Shown one piece after another: positions 1 to 9,959 of a stretch of 64,000 nucleotides of DNA (within the stretch, counting starts at the first letter, position 1; each line of letters begins with the position of its first letter). The translations under genes were made by a program, and so were the position numbers. This DNA comes from Siphonodentalium dalli (taxonomy: Eukaryota; Mollusca; Scaphopoda; Gadilida; Siphonodentaliidae), in NCBI GenBank assembly GCA_032622095.1, contig CP136062.1:199213887-199277886 (forward strand), written 5' to 3'. Below the pieces are notes generated by a model. It had not been told where the DNA came from. It saw only the letters and a program-made list of their open reading frames with translations, and made no database searches.

Positions 1-381
1 CTGGAAATTATCTGGCCAAATAAAGCTGCAACAGCCTAAATTATCTTGGGTCTGTCTCAATAAAACCATACAAATATGGATATCATTGGAACCGGCTCAT
101 TGACCACATTGTGATGGTTACAGTTATGCCCTGTGACAATGCATTCTCTTATATATGCGAGTCGACCATAGGTCGCCTCGCATATATAAGAGAATGCATT
201 GGCCTAAAACAAATCTTTTTTAAACACTTTTTACCATTTTTTCTTACATTCTTTAACAATTTTATAATTTTTAATGTGTTAAGCCAATGCATTCTCTTGT
301 ATATGCGAGGCGACCTATGGTCGACTCGCATATATAAGATAATGCATTGGCACAGGGCCCTTCTGTTGGGTAAAGGGTTAA
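1..381. mobile_element. Palindromic TTAA element, long form, left end cut by window
   Basis: Non-autonomous element with no coding capacity. Two quasi-palindromes of about 67 bp lie at 136-202 and 284-350, separated by an AT-rich spacer made of reiterated TTCTTACATTCTTTAACAAT-like words. The right end reads GTTGGGTAAAGGG followed by TTAA at 378-381; the matching left end is outside the window. Bases 1-130 match the left part of the copies at 26459 and 30310 nearly base for base. TTAA flanks with CCC-starting terminal repeats are the hallmark of piggyBac-type elements (family knowledge); the assignment is inference because no transposase is present. Confidence 0.8.
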
Positions 382-1540
382 AGGTGAATAAGCATATTAG
401 AAGTAATGGACACTCATACCCAGTCCGCGCCTCCAATCTATGAATGTATACACATAATTATCACAATTAGTTAACATTCTCCCAAACTTCACTCAACAAA
501 AAGCCCTTCCGGCGAATCATATAAATTCATATTTATTTTTATTTTTACTATAAAAGATGCATAATCTCTCCCCGGAATCCTATGCATTACTTATTTGTAT
601 GAAATAATAATTCTGCGTCGGATGAGACGTCGTGTTGAACTTGAGTTCTGAGATTTCATGAGAACCTCTCTATATATAATCTGAATACTATTCTCTCAAT
701 CTTCGTTTGAAACTAAGACAGACAGTTCTCATATTTTAGAATATGTGACAAGAACGTAACGTTTCCGGGAAGAGATAAAGCGAGATAAAGCGATATAATG
801 ACCACTCGTCTGGGTTGGCTCACAAACATTTAAACAGTTTTTGTAAAAATGCCCTGAACACTTTGTCTTAGAGTATTTTATATATATACGATTAGTCTGT
901 ACGTGCACGTGGATATGAATATGAATAATACTCACGCTATCTGATAAATTATTTGTATAGGGATATTTGTTTTGGGGGAAGCAGGAAGTTAGCCCGGCAG
1001 GGCTATGCCCCCCCCCCAGCAATATACTGAATTATTATCTAGTTATATGTTAATTTATTGTACTATTCATATGTTTATTGTAAATAAAATTATCCTATCC
1101 TAATCCTGCAAAACCCTCTAGATGATTAATATACCATACAAGTGTATACTCATTAATATACCATACAAGTGTATACTCTTATAACTGAATTGGATAATCC
1201 AAGGGATAAAGTGGGAATGTGGACCTATGTTTTTTTAAATACTTGACGTTATGTATTCCAACTATTTTGACCACGAAATCCCCCAAAATGTATACTAAAC
1301 TTCTTATAAACATTTTGCGGTAGTCAACTATGTCAACATAACTTAGTCTACCAAGTACATTTCCCATCAACGTATAGGTCAATCCCCGACCCCGATCTCC
1401 CCATGCAAACGCACGTTAATTTCAGCGAGAGATCAAACTATACTCTTTCCAACATTTTTTAAAGAATGGGTACCAGTCATAACATTTTGAAAGCTTGTGT
1501 GCCAGAAACCACATTTTTTTTAGAGTGATATCTTCGGTAT
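382..1540. other. Probable receptor intron or flank, no exon recognised
   Basis: This lies 3' of the receptor exon splice donor on the minus strand, so it is probably intronic. No minus-strand segment resembling TM7 (an NPxxY-type motif) was found. A 27-bp direct duplication (ATTAATATACCATACAAGTG and following bases) occurs at about 1124-1180 and a C9 run near 1010-1018. Confidence 0.6.
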
Positions 1541-1547
1541 TACTTAC
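1541..1547 (-). promoter_or_regulatory. Splice donor of the receptor exon
   Basis: On the minus strand the exon end reads CCTCTAA then GTAAGTA, a full consensus 5' splice site. Reading through gives only Ser-Lys-stop immediately after the end of TM6. Vertebrate alpha-1 adrenergic receptor genes are known to carry an intron at the end of TM6, so the position supports a real splice site rather than a short protein. Confidence 0.85.
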
Positions 1548-2514
1548 TTAGAGGCAGTATGAAGAAGAATGGGAACCAGCATAGGATGAACACTCCAACG
1601 ACAATACCCAGTGTTTTCGCGGCTTTCTTTTCCCGGTTAAAGCTCGCGACTTTCCCAGCCGCCGTCATTTTTGACAATTTCCGGTTAGTTCCATCTGATT
1701 GGTCACTTGAATTGCTGCTATGGTAACTTGGCATTGTCGCCTGCCTTTGCATACGCCCGATATGAACGCGGAGTGTTACGCCTCCCGCTTCTTTGGATTT
1801 ACTGACTCCTTTTGCAAGGAATTTAGAGTGTTTGCTGGCTTCCTGGTAGATGCGGAAATACACTATGAAAATAATGATGGTTGGAACATAGAAGGAGAAT
1901 GCTACTGAGAATAGAACATAGCCAAGTTGTGTTGTCACTGTGCACACTTTTGGATCTGGGTTGGAATTTTCCTTCCACCCAATTAGAGGAGCGATGGATA
2001 TAATAAGCGATAGAATCCAGACGAATATGTTTGTGTAGATGGCACGTCTCTCAGTCATTATAGCAGTATGCTGTAACGGCCGAGTCACTCCAAAATACCT
2101 ATCAATGCTTATGGCACACAGGCTCATAATGGAAGCCGTGCAACATAGCACATCAACTGCAGCCCAAATATCACAAAACATCGACCCGAATTCCCATGTT
2201 CCGAGAACTTCCAGAGTAGCTGAGAATGGTAAAACAAGTGTCCCAAGGAGAAGATCTGCTACTGCTAAATTTACTATGAAATAGTTGGTTGTATTTCTCA
2301 AATGGGCGTTTGCGAATACTGCTAACAGAACGAACATGTTGCCGACGATGGTCATTAGCACGACACCTCCCAAGAGCACACCTTTTATCGAAGCCACTAT
2401 AATTTCATTGGAAGTAAAGTTAAAGGAAACAGAACTGCCGAAGTCAGTGTTTTCTCTTGTGTGGTTATCGCCATGGGTTGCTGAGATGAAATCAGAATCG
2501 TTGAATCGCATCAT
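1548..2514 (-). CDS. Alpha-1-adrenergic/octopamine-type GPCR, first coding exon (partial)
   Basis: Class A aminergic receptor at the plasma membrane, expected to bind a biogenic amine and signal through a G protein, probably Gq (family inference). Seen: three N-glycosylation sequons (N5, N17, N32), N59 in TM1, the LAVAD motif with D87 in TM2, C114 pairing with C191 of the second extracellular loop, the amine-binding D121 in TM3, DRY at 138-140, W166 in TM4, serines 203 and 207 in TM5 at the catechol-contact positions 5.42 and 5.46, P211, then REKKAAKTLGIVVG and CWFPFFF with W313, P315, F316 and F317 in TM6. The TM3 stretch WAAVDVLCCTASIM and the TM6 entry match the vertebrate alpha-1 type. 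The third intracellular loop is moderate and Ser-rich. TM7 and the tail are missing and must lie on another exon beyond the left edge. Met1 and Met2 are adjacent; Met2 has the better -3 base (A). It could be an alpha-1-like octopamine receptor instead of a noradrenaline receptor; sequence alone does not decide. Confidence 0.93.
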
Positions 2515-2646
2515 GTGAATTGTAATATTCCAACATTCTCACGACATGCCGACACTTTCCAAGTGGAACGCCTTGCCGAAGCGGAAACTGTAATGTCCGT
2601 TATTCATCTCCATGCGAATCCTGCGTAGTCCGGGGACTTGAACTTC
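2515..2646 (-). other. 5' UTR part of the receptor exon
   Basis: On the minus strand, a pyrimidine-rich tract followed by TTTATTTTCCATTGCAG ends at 2647, a strong 3' splice site. The exon would therefore start at 2646, with about 130 bases of 5' UTR before the ATG at 2514. At least one further upstream UTR exon is implied at higher coordinates; none can be pinpointed. Confidence 0.6.
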
Positions 2647-2968
2647 CTGCAATGGAAAATAAAACAACATTGAAAAGTTACATATTGCATTGGTCTGCCA
2701 TAAGCCGTCCAGCGACGTTAAACGGGTGCGATTCCAGATAGGCTTGGATTTGTGATTCACGCCAATGAATGGTTACTTCATTTGTTTCTATAAGTACGTT
2801 TTTCAGTTGCTTATCGAGATTCGGTTATTTCTGCGAGTAGTGGAGTGATTTTGTGTTCGGTTTGTCCCTCTCTATGTGCTGTTCCGTTCACCAAAAACAC
2901 GACAGTGTTGCGATTGGCTGATAACAGCTTCAACAATGCATGTTGTTTAATCCCAATACCCTGAACTA

Positions 2969-3426
2969 TTAGCCGGGTTCAGCCACACGTCCGTGTAACT
3001 TGTAACGTGTGTTACTATGGTATTCCTATCGATATACACTTGGCGGGAAAAATCAAAGCCAAAGCCACACGTTTTGAGACATCTGCCCAACTTGTACATG
3101 TAGCAGAACGTGCATGTAAACAATAATCTGGTGGTGGAGACAAGAAGTTCACAATGCGACCACCACCGACATGCTTATTCAATCAAAGCAGAACCTTTCC
3201 GGACAGACACATTGCCTGTATAGCGTTGATAGCTCATTCGGTAACTATAAGTTTGAGTTATTCTTCTTTACTACATGTTTCGTATTGCTACATGTTTGAC
3301 ACAAAACTTCTGAACGGTTTGACAGTGTACGTCTATAGGGGGAGTGGTCACGTGATTCAGGTGACTGTCGTTGCCAACGACAACACACATTACAGGTGAC
3401 AAGTACGTGTGGCTGAACCTGGCTAA
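2969..3426. mobile_element. Foldback element with ~46-bp terminal inverted repeats
   Basis: The left end begins TTAGCCGGGTTCAGCCACAC and the right end is its reverse complement with few mismatches (GTGTGGCTGAACCTGGCTAA). The arms pair for about 46 bp and the total length is 458 bp. There is no coding sequence. The target duplication is not clear. Probably a non-autonomous DNA element close to the receptor 5' region. Confidence 0.75.
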
Positions 3427-4339
3427 TGATTAATTAAGAGGGAGTACCACGCCCGTATAGTGTCGGGTCACGCGGTAAATCCGAGTCCCACATAACTTCA
3501 CATGTACACTGAGTTAACCGCACGTGATTAAACCTGTATATGTGATTATAAAAGTTCAATTTCCCAATCTCAATTAAAATCACTATATATGCGAGTGTAC
3601 GTGGATTATTAAACCGACTAGAAGTGGGGATATTTCCGGAGTTCTGTTATCTCTCATATTCCTTCGGCGTAATATTGTGCTTAAATGCGGATCATTATCC
3701 TGTTTTAATTCCCATTGTCGTCCCCACGTAAAGCAGGATGTACTTTAATCGAGGCAAAAGACATTCAACGTAAAATCCATAAATTCAATTATTCCTCAAA
3801 ACTCAAAAGTCACGGAATACTATAATATGTTATGTGAGAAGGATGTGTATAGGAACAACTCTGGAGAATTCCGAACCTACACATAAGGAGCAATGACGTT
3901 AATGGCTAGACCCCCGCGTGCCGTGAGATCGGCGTCAGCATTAACTCATAATGATCATCAGACTGAAAGACAGAGTGCAGTCCCATCGCTATGCTCGTCT
4001 GAAATCTCCGTCACGTATACAGAATGTAAGGAAATCTTACTTTATTTATCGAAGACTTTTGTCGTTTACAATTCATTCTGAACTGAACTATCGATATTCA
4101 TTTGGGAAATTGACCGATAAAATCAAAATGGATTGTAACGGAGAGTAGTCTTAAATAAAAAAAAACGTTATATCCAATTACATTCTATATATGTCATAGC
4201 AATGTTCAGTGGGGAACTGAAATCTGACTCGCAGTTCAAATTAACACCTCAAAAATAAGTACGTCTCCTCAGATAATGCATTCATTGTATATTAGAATTC
4301 CGAGGCCGTTTGCCGATGAACTGTGCACTACAATAAGTA
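3427..4339. other. No recognisable feature
   Basis: AT-rich intergenic DNA. Short open frames near 3893-4148 have no recognisable domain or splice context. Confidence 0.6.
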
Positions 4340-5145
4340 CTACGTGTTTCAGGGGGACCCTGCGTTGCCCAGGATAAAGTGACGCGGAAACCTCCGCTAT
4401 GAATACTATTGCTCAGAGTGTTAAGATATCAATACATTGTTAGTGCCCCTCCCCATCGATGACCAACATGGCACCACTGTGGGTCGTTAAACCACACGAT
4501 TAGACTCCGCGTATCATGGAGTAGAATATGTACCAATTTTGTGGAAATCGTCGCTAAAATTAGTTTTTATCAAATGTGGTGTCTCTCCCCTCCTCCCATC
4601 CCTAACTCTAGCGGCGCCACGTTGGCATATGTAAGCCACACAACTAAACTCTTCATATCATGGAGATGACTATATATTGACTTTAAGTGTGACTATAAGT
4701 TTTGTGGATATCGGCGACTAAACACATTTTTATCAAAGTCAGTGCCTCTCCCCAATATCTGACCCAAACGTCACAAATATGGCGTTTTAAAACCAAATGA
4801 ATAAATTCCTCGTAATATTGAGAAGAATATGTATACATTTGGAGGAAATCGATGATAAAAATATGTTTATCAATTTTGGTGCCCCTTCTGACTCGAACGG
4901 CGTAGGTTGTTGGAATAGTTAATCGACACCAATACACTCCTCATATCATGGATGCGGTCATATATGTTTGGTGGAAATCGGCGACAAAAACAAATTTCAT
5001 CACCCTTTTCCGTTCGTGGTCAACAGCGTCACTACAGAAAATTGTAACCTGTACCATTTAAAAGTTACCCATATTAGGCCCATTTGTAGCCTACCAGATG
5101 GTTCAATGTTAATTTCTATAGAACACAGAAACTGGTAGACATTCG

Positions 5146-5148
<3 letters not shown>
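4340..5148. repeat. Degenerate tandem array, ~130-165-bp units
   Basis: Recurring landmarks are GTGGAAATCG-like words at 4541, 4704, 4842 and 4971, each preceded by AAACCACACGATTAGACTC-like and ATCATGGAGATGA-like words and followed by TTTTATCAA and a GCCCCTCCCC-like tract. The head at about 4350 (GGGACCCTGCGTTGCCCAGG) and the tail ATTCGCAAATATA near 5140 recur elsewhere in the window. The same unit recurs at 23230-24370 and in reverse at 35800-35919. Confidence 0.7.

Positions 5149-5183
<35 letters not shown>
5149..5183. repeat. (AT)n microsatellite
   Basis: Uninterrupted AT dinucleotides at the junction between two interspersed repeats. Confidence 0.95.
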
Positions 5184-5184
<1 letters not shown>

Positions 5185-5910
5185 TAGAAGGTGACCCGAC
5201 TTCGTCCGGGCTTTGACCTTGAATTGTCTATTTTGAAGGTCAAGGTCAAGTGGGGTCACGATTTGACCAGTCCAAAACACTGCCCGGACAAAAGTACCCG
5301 ACCAACGTGCCCGTCGAAATCCATCTGGTTTTACCCGATTTGATCTTGAATTGATCATTTTGAAGGTCAAGGTCAGGTCGAGGTCACGACTCGACCCGTA
5401 AAAACACCCAGTGGACAAAAGTAACCCTACGTATCAAATATCGTCGAAATACCATCAAAATTCGCGATTTGACCTTGAATTGACCCGATTTCAAGGTCAA
5501 GGTCACGTCGCACGGGCAAATTAATATGCTTATGAGACTCCCCACACGAAAGTACCCCCACAAACCAAGTTTCATCGCGTGATATTCGTACGTTTGACCT
5601 TGAAATGACCCGATTTCAAGGTCAAGGTCACGTCGCACGGGCGAATTAATAGGTTTATGCCACTCCCCGGCCGAAGTTACCCCCAAATACCAAGTTTCAT
5701 CAAAATCCCGTGATATTCGGGCGTTTGACCTTGAAATTACCCGATTTCAAGGTCAAGGTCACGTCGCACGGGCAAATTAATAGGCCTATGTCACTCCCCG
5801 GCCGAAAATACCCCCACATACCAAATTTCATCAAAATCGGCTTGGCGTTTTCGAGTCCATCGATTACAGACAGACACACAGACACACAGATCTTCCAAAA
5901 TATATAATAG
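5183..5910. repeat. Tandem-core interspersed repeat, copy 1
   Basis: The head is ACTAGAAGGTGACCCGACTT and the tail has CAGACAGACACACAGA followed by CTTCCAAAATATATAATAG. The core has units of about 115-130 bp, each with TGACCTTGAA, then ATTTCAAGGTCAAGGTCA, then GTCGCACGGGC and CCAAGTTTCATC. No coding potential. Sister copies start at 5911 and 34895 and a relative lies at 46690. The class is unassigned. Confidence 0.75.
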
Positions 5911-6507
5911 ACTAGAAGGTGACCCGACTTCGTCCGGGCTATTCAAAAACCAAATTTCAAGTCGATAGCTCCACCCGTTTGCGAGATATATAGCCCAATG
6001 TCATTTGCGGATACCTCGGCCGGTGATGAGTTAACGCGACATCGGCCGGAAAAGAGTTAACGCGATCACGTCACGATATGTTGATGGCGTGATATATTTA
6101 CGCAATGATTTTCGATGAGCGAAGCATGGTCCTGCGTTGTTCCCGATAATTAAGGTAGAAACTTTAAACGTACACAGGCGTGTGATGCATCATTGGAAAG
6201 ATGAAGCGCCACAGATTCTAACCGTGCAAATTATATGACTGGCAATTTATTATTCGCGCTATATCGAATCGATTTGTGAGCACCGAACTGAAATATATTA
6301 GCGCAAAACGGCGTAAAAACAGATTTGACCTCGGCACGTGAAAAGTTGACCTCGGATCTGAAAATCAATAGGCCTATGTTACTCCTGACCCGAAAATACC
6401 CCCACATACCAAGTTTCATCGAAATCGGCTGGGCCATTTTCGAGTCCATCGATTACACCCAGACAGATAAACACACACACACACACATATCTTTCAAAAT
6501 ATATAAT

Positions 6508-6509
<2 letters not shown>
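5911..6509. repeat. Tandem-core interspersed repeat, copy 2
   Basis: Starts with the same head (ACTAGAAGGTGACCCGACTT) directly abutting the end of copy 1, and ends with CAAAATATATAATAGA. The interior differs: it carries CAAATTTCAAGTCGATAGCT at about 5947, which is shared with the repeat at 46690-47150, followed by a single CCAAGTTTCATC unit. Head-to-tail abutment suggests repeated insertion into the same end sequence or slippage. Confidence 0.7.

Positions 6510-6554
<45 letters not shown>
6510..6554. repeat. (TA)n microsatellite
   Basis: Pure TA tract immediately after the repeat tail, the second such tract beside this family. Confidence 0.95.
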
Positions 6555-6558
<4 letters not shown>

Positions 6559-7531
6559 AAAGAGTATAGGATATGTCTATATGTATGTCTGTCTATCCGT
6601 CTGTCTGTCCGTCTGTCTGTCAGGATTTTTCTCCGAGACTGCTGGCCCGAATTCAACAGAAATAGATGTGTTTTATCTGGATACCCTGGCAGAGGTATTA
6701 ATGGCGTTAGTTTTTAAAAATTTTGATTTAAAACAAATTTAATTAAATAAATAAAAAACAAACAAATTAGCTCACCATGGGCCTATTTCAGTACCAGATG
6801 TACGCTCTTCATATATGTGTTTTCACTGTGGCCAGCTGAATAACTAGTATAAGTCCACCATGGGTTTATTCCATAACCAAATAAGTCCTATATGAACCGA
6901 TGCCAACAATATTTAGGTCTAATATGAACCTGAGCGCGCACAGGCCCCTCCGACGCTGAATAAAGGCTCCAATATGAAAATGTTTGCACTATAATATATG
7001 TTTCCGTGAAAAACACACAATATGGGCTTATTTCATATTGAACTAGTCCCATATAGGGCTGATTTAATAACCAGCGTTTTGCCCCATTTAGAGCTTATTT
7101 GAGTTTTAAATAATGCCAATATGAGCTTATATTTTATAAAAATTATAAAAAATAAGCCAGTATTGTGCTTATTTTTACGAGAACAGTCTGTACTGCAATA
7201 CCGATTTCGCAAAAGTAACTTTGGCAATTAACGGTTAAAAAATTAACTGGGGTCACTGAGGGAAGTTTAACCCGGTACTTAAGAAAACTGTCCAGTCATG
7301 AGTAGGGCTTGCTGCTATTGCCATACAATTCGAAATTGATCAAGTTTGACTCATGACTGCTCACCGGCATTCGAGTTATAGAAAATCAAAACCCGGTGAG
7401 CACTCGAATATCAAACTCCATCGTGTTCAGATTTTATGGAAGTATAGTGGCATACATTCATCATACTTGAACAAGTTTAGTGAATTATGGGCACAGTGGG
7501 GCACAGTGTGTTTGTAACTCGTAATTGTAAT
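6555..7531. other. Diverged short repeats, no gene
   Basis: A CTGT/CCGT-rich microsatellite lies at about 6588-6622. From about 6770 to 7140, degenerate copies of ATATGGGCTTATTTCA-like words recur at 6775, 6858, 7020 and 7120, suggesting an old tandem repeat. No coding signal was seen. Confidence 0.5.
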
Positions 7532-7585
7532 CGTGAGTTGGAGAAACCTCTCTAATCTATCTATATCGTTCTATAATAGAGTACC
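7532..7585 (+). repeat. 54-bp direct repeat, unit 1
   Basis: Starts CGTGAGTTGGAGAAACCTCT and ends AGAGTACC. It is identical to 7857-7910. The palindromic element begins at the next base. Confidence 0.85.
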
Positions 7586-7836
7586 CAACAGAAGGGCCCT
7601 GTGCCAAAGCATTCTCTTATATATGCGAGTCGACCATAGGTCGCCTCGCATATATAAGAGAATGCATTGGCTTAACACATTAAAAATTATAAAATTGTTA
7701 AAGAATGTAAGAAAAAATGGTAAAAAGTGTTAAAAAAAGATTTGTTTTAGGCCAATGCATTCTCTTATATATGCGAGACGACCTATGGTCGACTCGCATA
7801 TATAAGAGAATGCATTGGCACAGGGCCCTTCTGTTG
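7586..7836. mobile_element. Palindromic element, short form
   Basis: The ends are CAACAGAAGGGCCCTGTGCC and its reverse complement. Hairpins lie at 7604-7670 and 7752-7818, in opposite polarity. The spacer is the same AT-rich sequence as in the copy at 1-381, in reverse orientation. The outer TTAACCCTTTACC of other copies is reduced to TACC on the left and absent on the right. Confidence 0.85.
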
Positions 7837-7856
7837 AGATTGCACAAACGAAGTCT

Positions 7857-7910
7857 CGTGAGTTGGAGAAACCTCTCTAATCTATCTATATCGTTCTATA
7901 ATAGAGTACC
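7857..7910 (+). repeat. 54-bp direct repeat, unit 2
   Basis: Identical to 7532-7585 but followed by ATATTCACAAACGATGTCTC, which resembles the sequence after the inserted element (GATTGCACAAACGAAGTCTC). It therefore represents the empty-site version of the interrupted unit. Confidence 0.85.
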
Positions 7911-9132
7911 ATATTCACAAACGATGTCTCAGAAGCTGCTGTCTATTTACTCGACTGAAGTATGAAGAATATTTTTTCCACCCAATTTCACGTTATTCCG
8001 AATTCGATAATGGAAGTAATCAGTTTTTGTGTGCTTCGGTGATTCCTGATTTGTTAGACTATCTAGCGTTATGTATCGGAACATTGACGTGGCACAATCA
8101 TTGATGTCCGGTCCGTTTCGTCAGTGACATTAAAGTTGTTTAGCAGCTCAGATGATTTAGATAGGCAAACACATGTGCACTGTTGTTATTGTCTGGCGGC
8201 GACACAACATTCGATAACATTTTAACTTATAATGAAATATTTGACCTCAACAAGCAATAGCGCCTTCTCATTTGCCGAGAGGTGTGTCCTACATTTAACA
8301 AAATGTTGTGCTGAACCTAGCACACTGATATACATGTATCTATATAGTATCGTGCTAAATTTGGTATCGTGCTAAATTTGGCCCAATACTATACCAAACT
8401 CGCATGCAAAAACCAATGAACATAGACCCTCATGTATCCACCAATTTACTGAGGCGTGCCCAAATGAGATTAAATGTTACTGTGAACAGGGGGGGGGGGG
8501 TCGGAAAAACATTTCAGGCACGTATGGCATTTTTTCCCTTTCGATCATATTTTGTACCCACCCACCCCCACCGCCAATTTTTTTTCCGTTTTCAGCAGTT
8601 TTTTCCGACCATTTTTTGACACCCACCCCCCCCTTTTAACACTAAAACAGAGATTTGCGGGGGGAAATTCACTGTAAACAGCTGTATATGAATTTCTGTG
8701 CATACTATTTATCATGGATGTTAACATGGACATGTAAATACGAATGAGTCATTTTGAGGTCATTCGGCCAAAAATACATGGCTGCCAGCGACCATCTTGG
8801 ATTTCAAAATTTGCAACAAAATACAACACGATAACTGCCTGCAGTCAGTTTACAGTTAGAATTACATTATTTCTCTCATTCAAAGTGGTTTTGAAGCCCA
8901 ACTCATTGCCAAAACACTAAAAAACAAGCTGGACATTTTTTTTTTAGTTGCGGAAAAAATTGCTTGTTGTACATATACGTAACATTACAGTACGGAAATA
9001 TGGGTCAATAAAGAGACGAAATACTAGGATTATATAGTATTATCAACTTATCCGGTGTAATAAACTGTGAACATGTTTATTTTGTGTTACCAACGTGTTT
9101 TTGTCATCTAGATTGTAGAAAAAAGTGTATTA
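7911..9132. other. No gene; homopolymers and small duplications
   Basis: A 17-bp tandem duplication (GTATCGTGCTAAATTTG) lies at 8349-8383 and a G12 run at about 8489. C-rich and T-rich tracts occur at 8560-8640. Nothing coding was recognised. Confidence 0.6.
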
Positions 9133-9195
9133 TTTTCAATGGAGGGGGAATAACTCTCTATCTTAAAGATAGAGTTATTCCCCTTCCGTTGAAAA
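9133..9195. repeat. 63-bp hairpin
   Basis: TTTTCAATGGAGGGGGAATA on the left pairs with its near reverse complement on the right, with the centre at CTATCTTAAAGATAG. Probably a foldback remnant. Confidence 0.7.
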
Positions 9196-9780
9196 TTCAT
9201 CTTTAGTTTGAATTCTGTTGCTTTTTGGGAGCCAAACGGGGGTAATCTTTATATGATTTCTTCTGTTTTCTGTTTCTCTATGGGCATCGTTTGAGACACA
9301 GATATTTCAAATGGTGATGAATTATAGTATTTTAATCATATTTGATGGCATAGATTTTTACTAAAAACGTATATCAAGTCACTATAAAAAATAATTGGTG
9401 ACTCGAAAATTAAGTTGGCCTTTAAAATAATGTACTGGGTATAGGCTTCAAATCCCAATGTGGCTTTAGCTTTTCCAATCACACCGAATTCTCTGGTGGG
9501 AATGATGACCAATCTAATCAACAAATTGACGAAGTTAAGTATCATGTTATAGATCAATGTAAATTTTTACGATGTGGCTAGCATACTAGGTTACTGACAA
9601 GATATTTCACTGCTCATAATCAGGTACCCTTTTCAACGCATGACTGGTGCGAAACAGACACAGTAAGAGCGACTTTGCTGAAAAGTTACAACTTGGCACG
9701 GAATTTGAATAGTGTACAATCCAACAATTGGACGCCGATCAATTCGGCCAAGCCACTGCTGTGTGAAACTCGTGTTAGAC
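9196..9780. other. No recognisable gene; possible SINE body
   Basis: Bases below 9780 lie 3' of the tRNA-like head on the minus strand and may be the body of that SINE. No conserved domain could be recognised. Confidence 0.4.
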
Positions 9781-9784
9781 CAGC

Positions 9785-9858
9785 GGCGGGCTGCGAACTC
9801 ATCTCGCTGTGTTGACAGCGAAGACTAGTCCGACGCACTAACCACTGGACCCCGGAGC
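9785..9858 (-). repeat. tRNA-derived SINE head or tRNA pseudogene
   Basis: On the minus strand the sequence runs GCTCCGGGGTCCAGTGGTTA, then GTGCGTCGGACTA, with a plausible A box (CCAGTGGTTAGTGCG) and a B-box-like GAGTTCGCAGC 40-odd bases later. The acceptor stem does not close, so it is not a working tRNA. An internal pol III promoter is characteristic of tRNA-derived SINEs. Confidence 0.5.
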
Positions 9859-9959
9859 TTCACAAACACAGTAGTTTCCTTAATTTTCTTTGAATGGTTC
9901 GTGTGCTTTGTATGTATTTATTTTGAAAATAACCTATAACATGTATATGAAACCACATA

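Noticed and set aside
149-443. Open frames across the hairpins giving peptides such as MHWHRALLLGKGLK, repeated in most palindromic elements
   Set aside because: They arise from translating the palindrome and its arms; the same peptides appear on both strands and change with the outer arm.
1540-1547. Receptor ending with Ser-Lys-stop as a truncated six-TM protein
   Set aside because: The residues are encoded by a perfect splice donor at the family's known intron position.
1720-2518. Plus-strand open frames opposite the receptor exon
   Set aside because: Antisense shadows of a well-supported GPCR frame.
9785-9858. Functional tRNA gene
   Set aside because: A and B boxes are plausible but the acceptor and T stems do not close; SINE head or pseudogene preferred.
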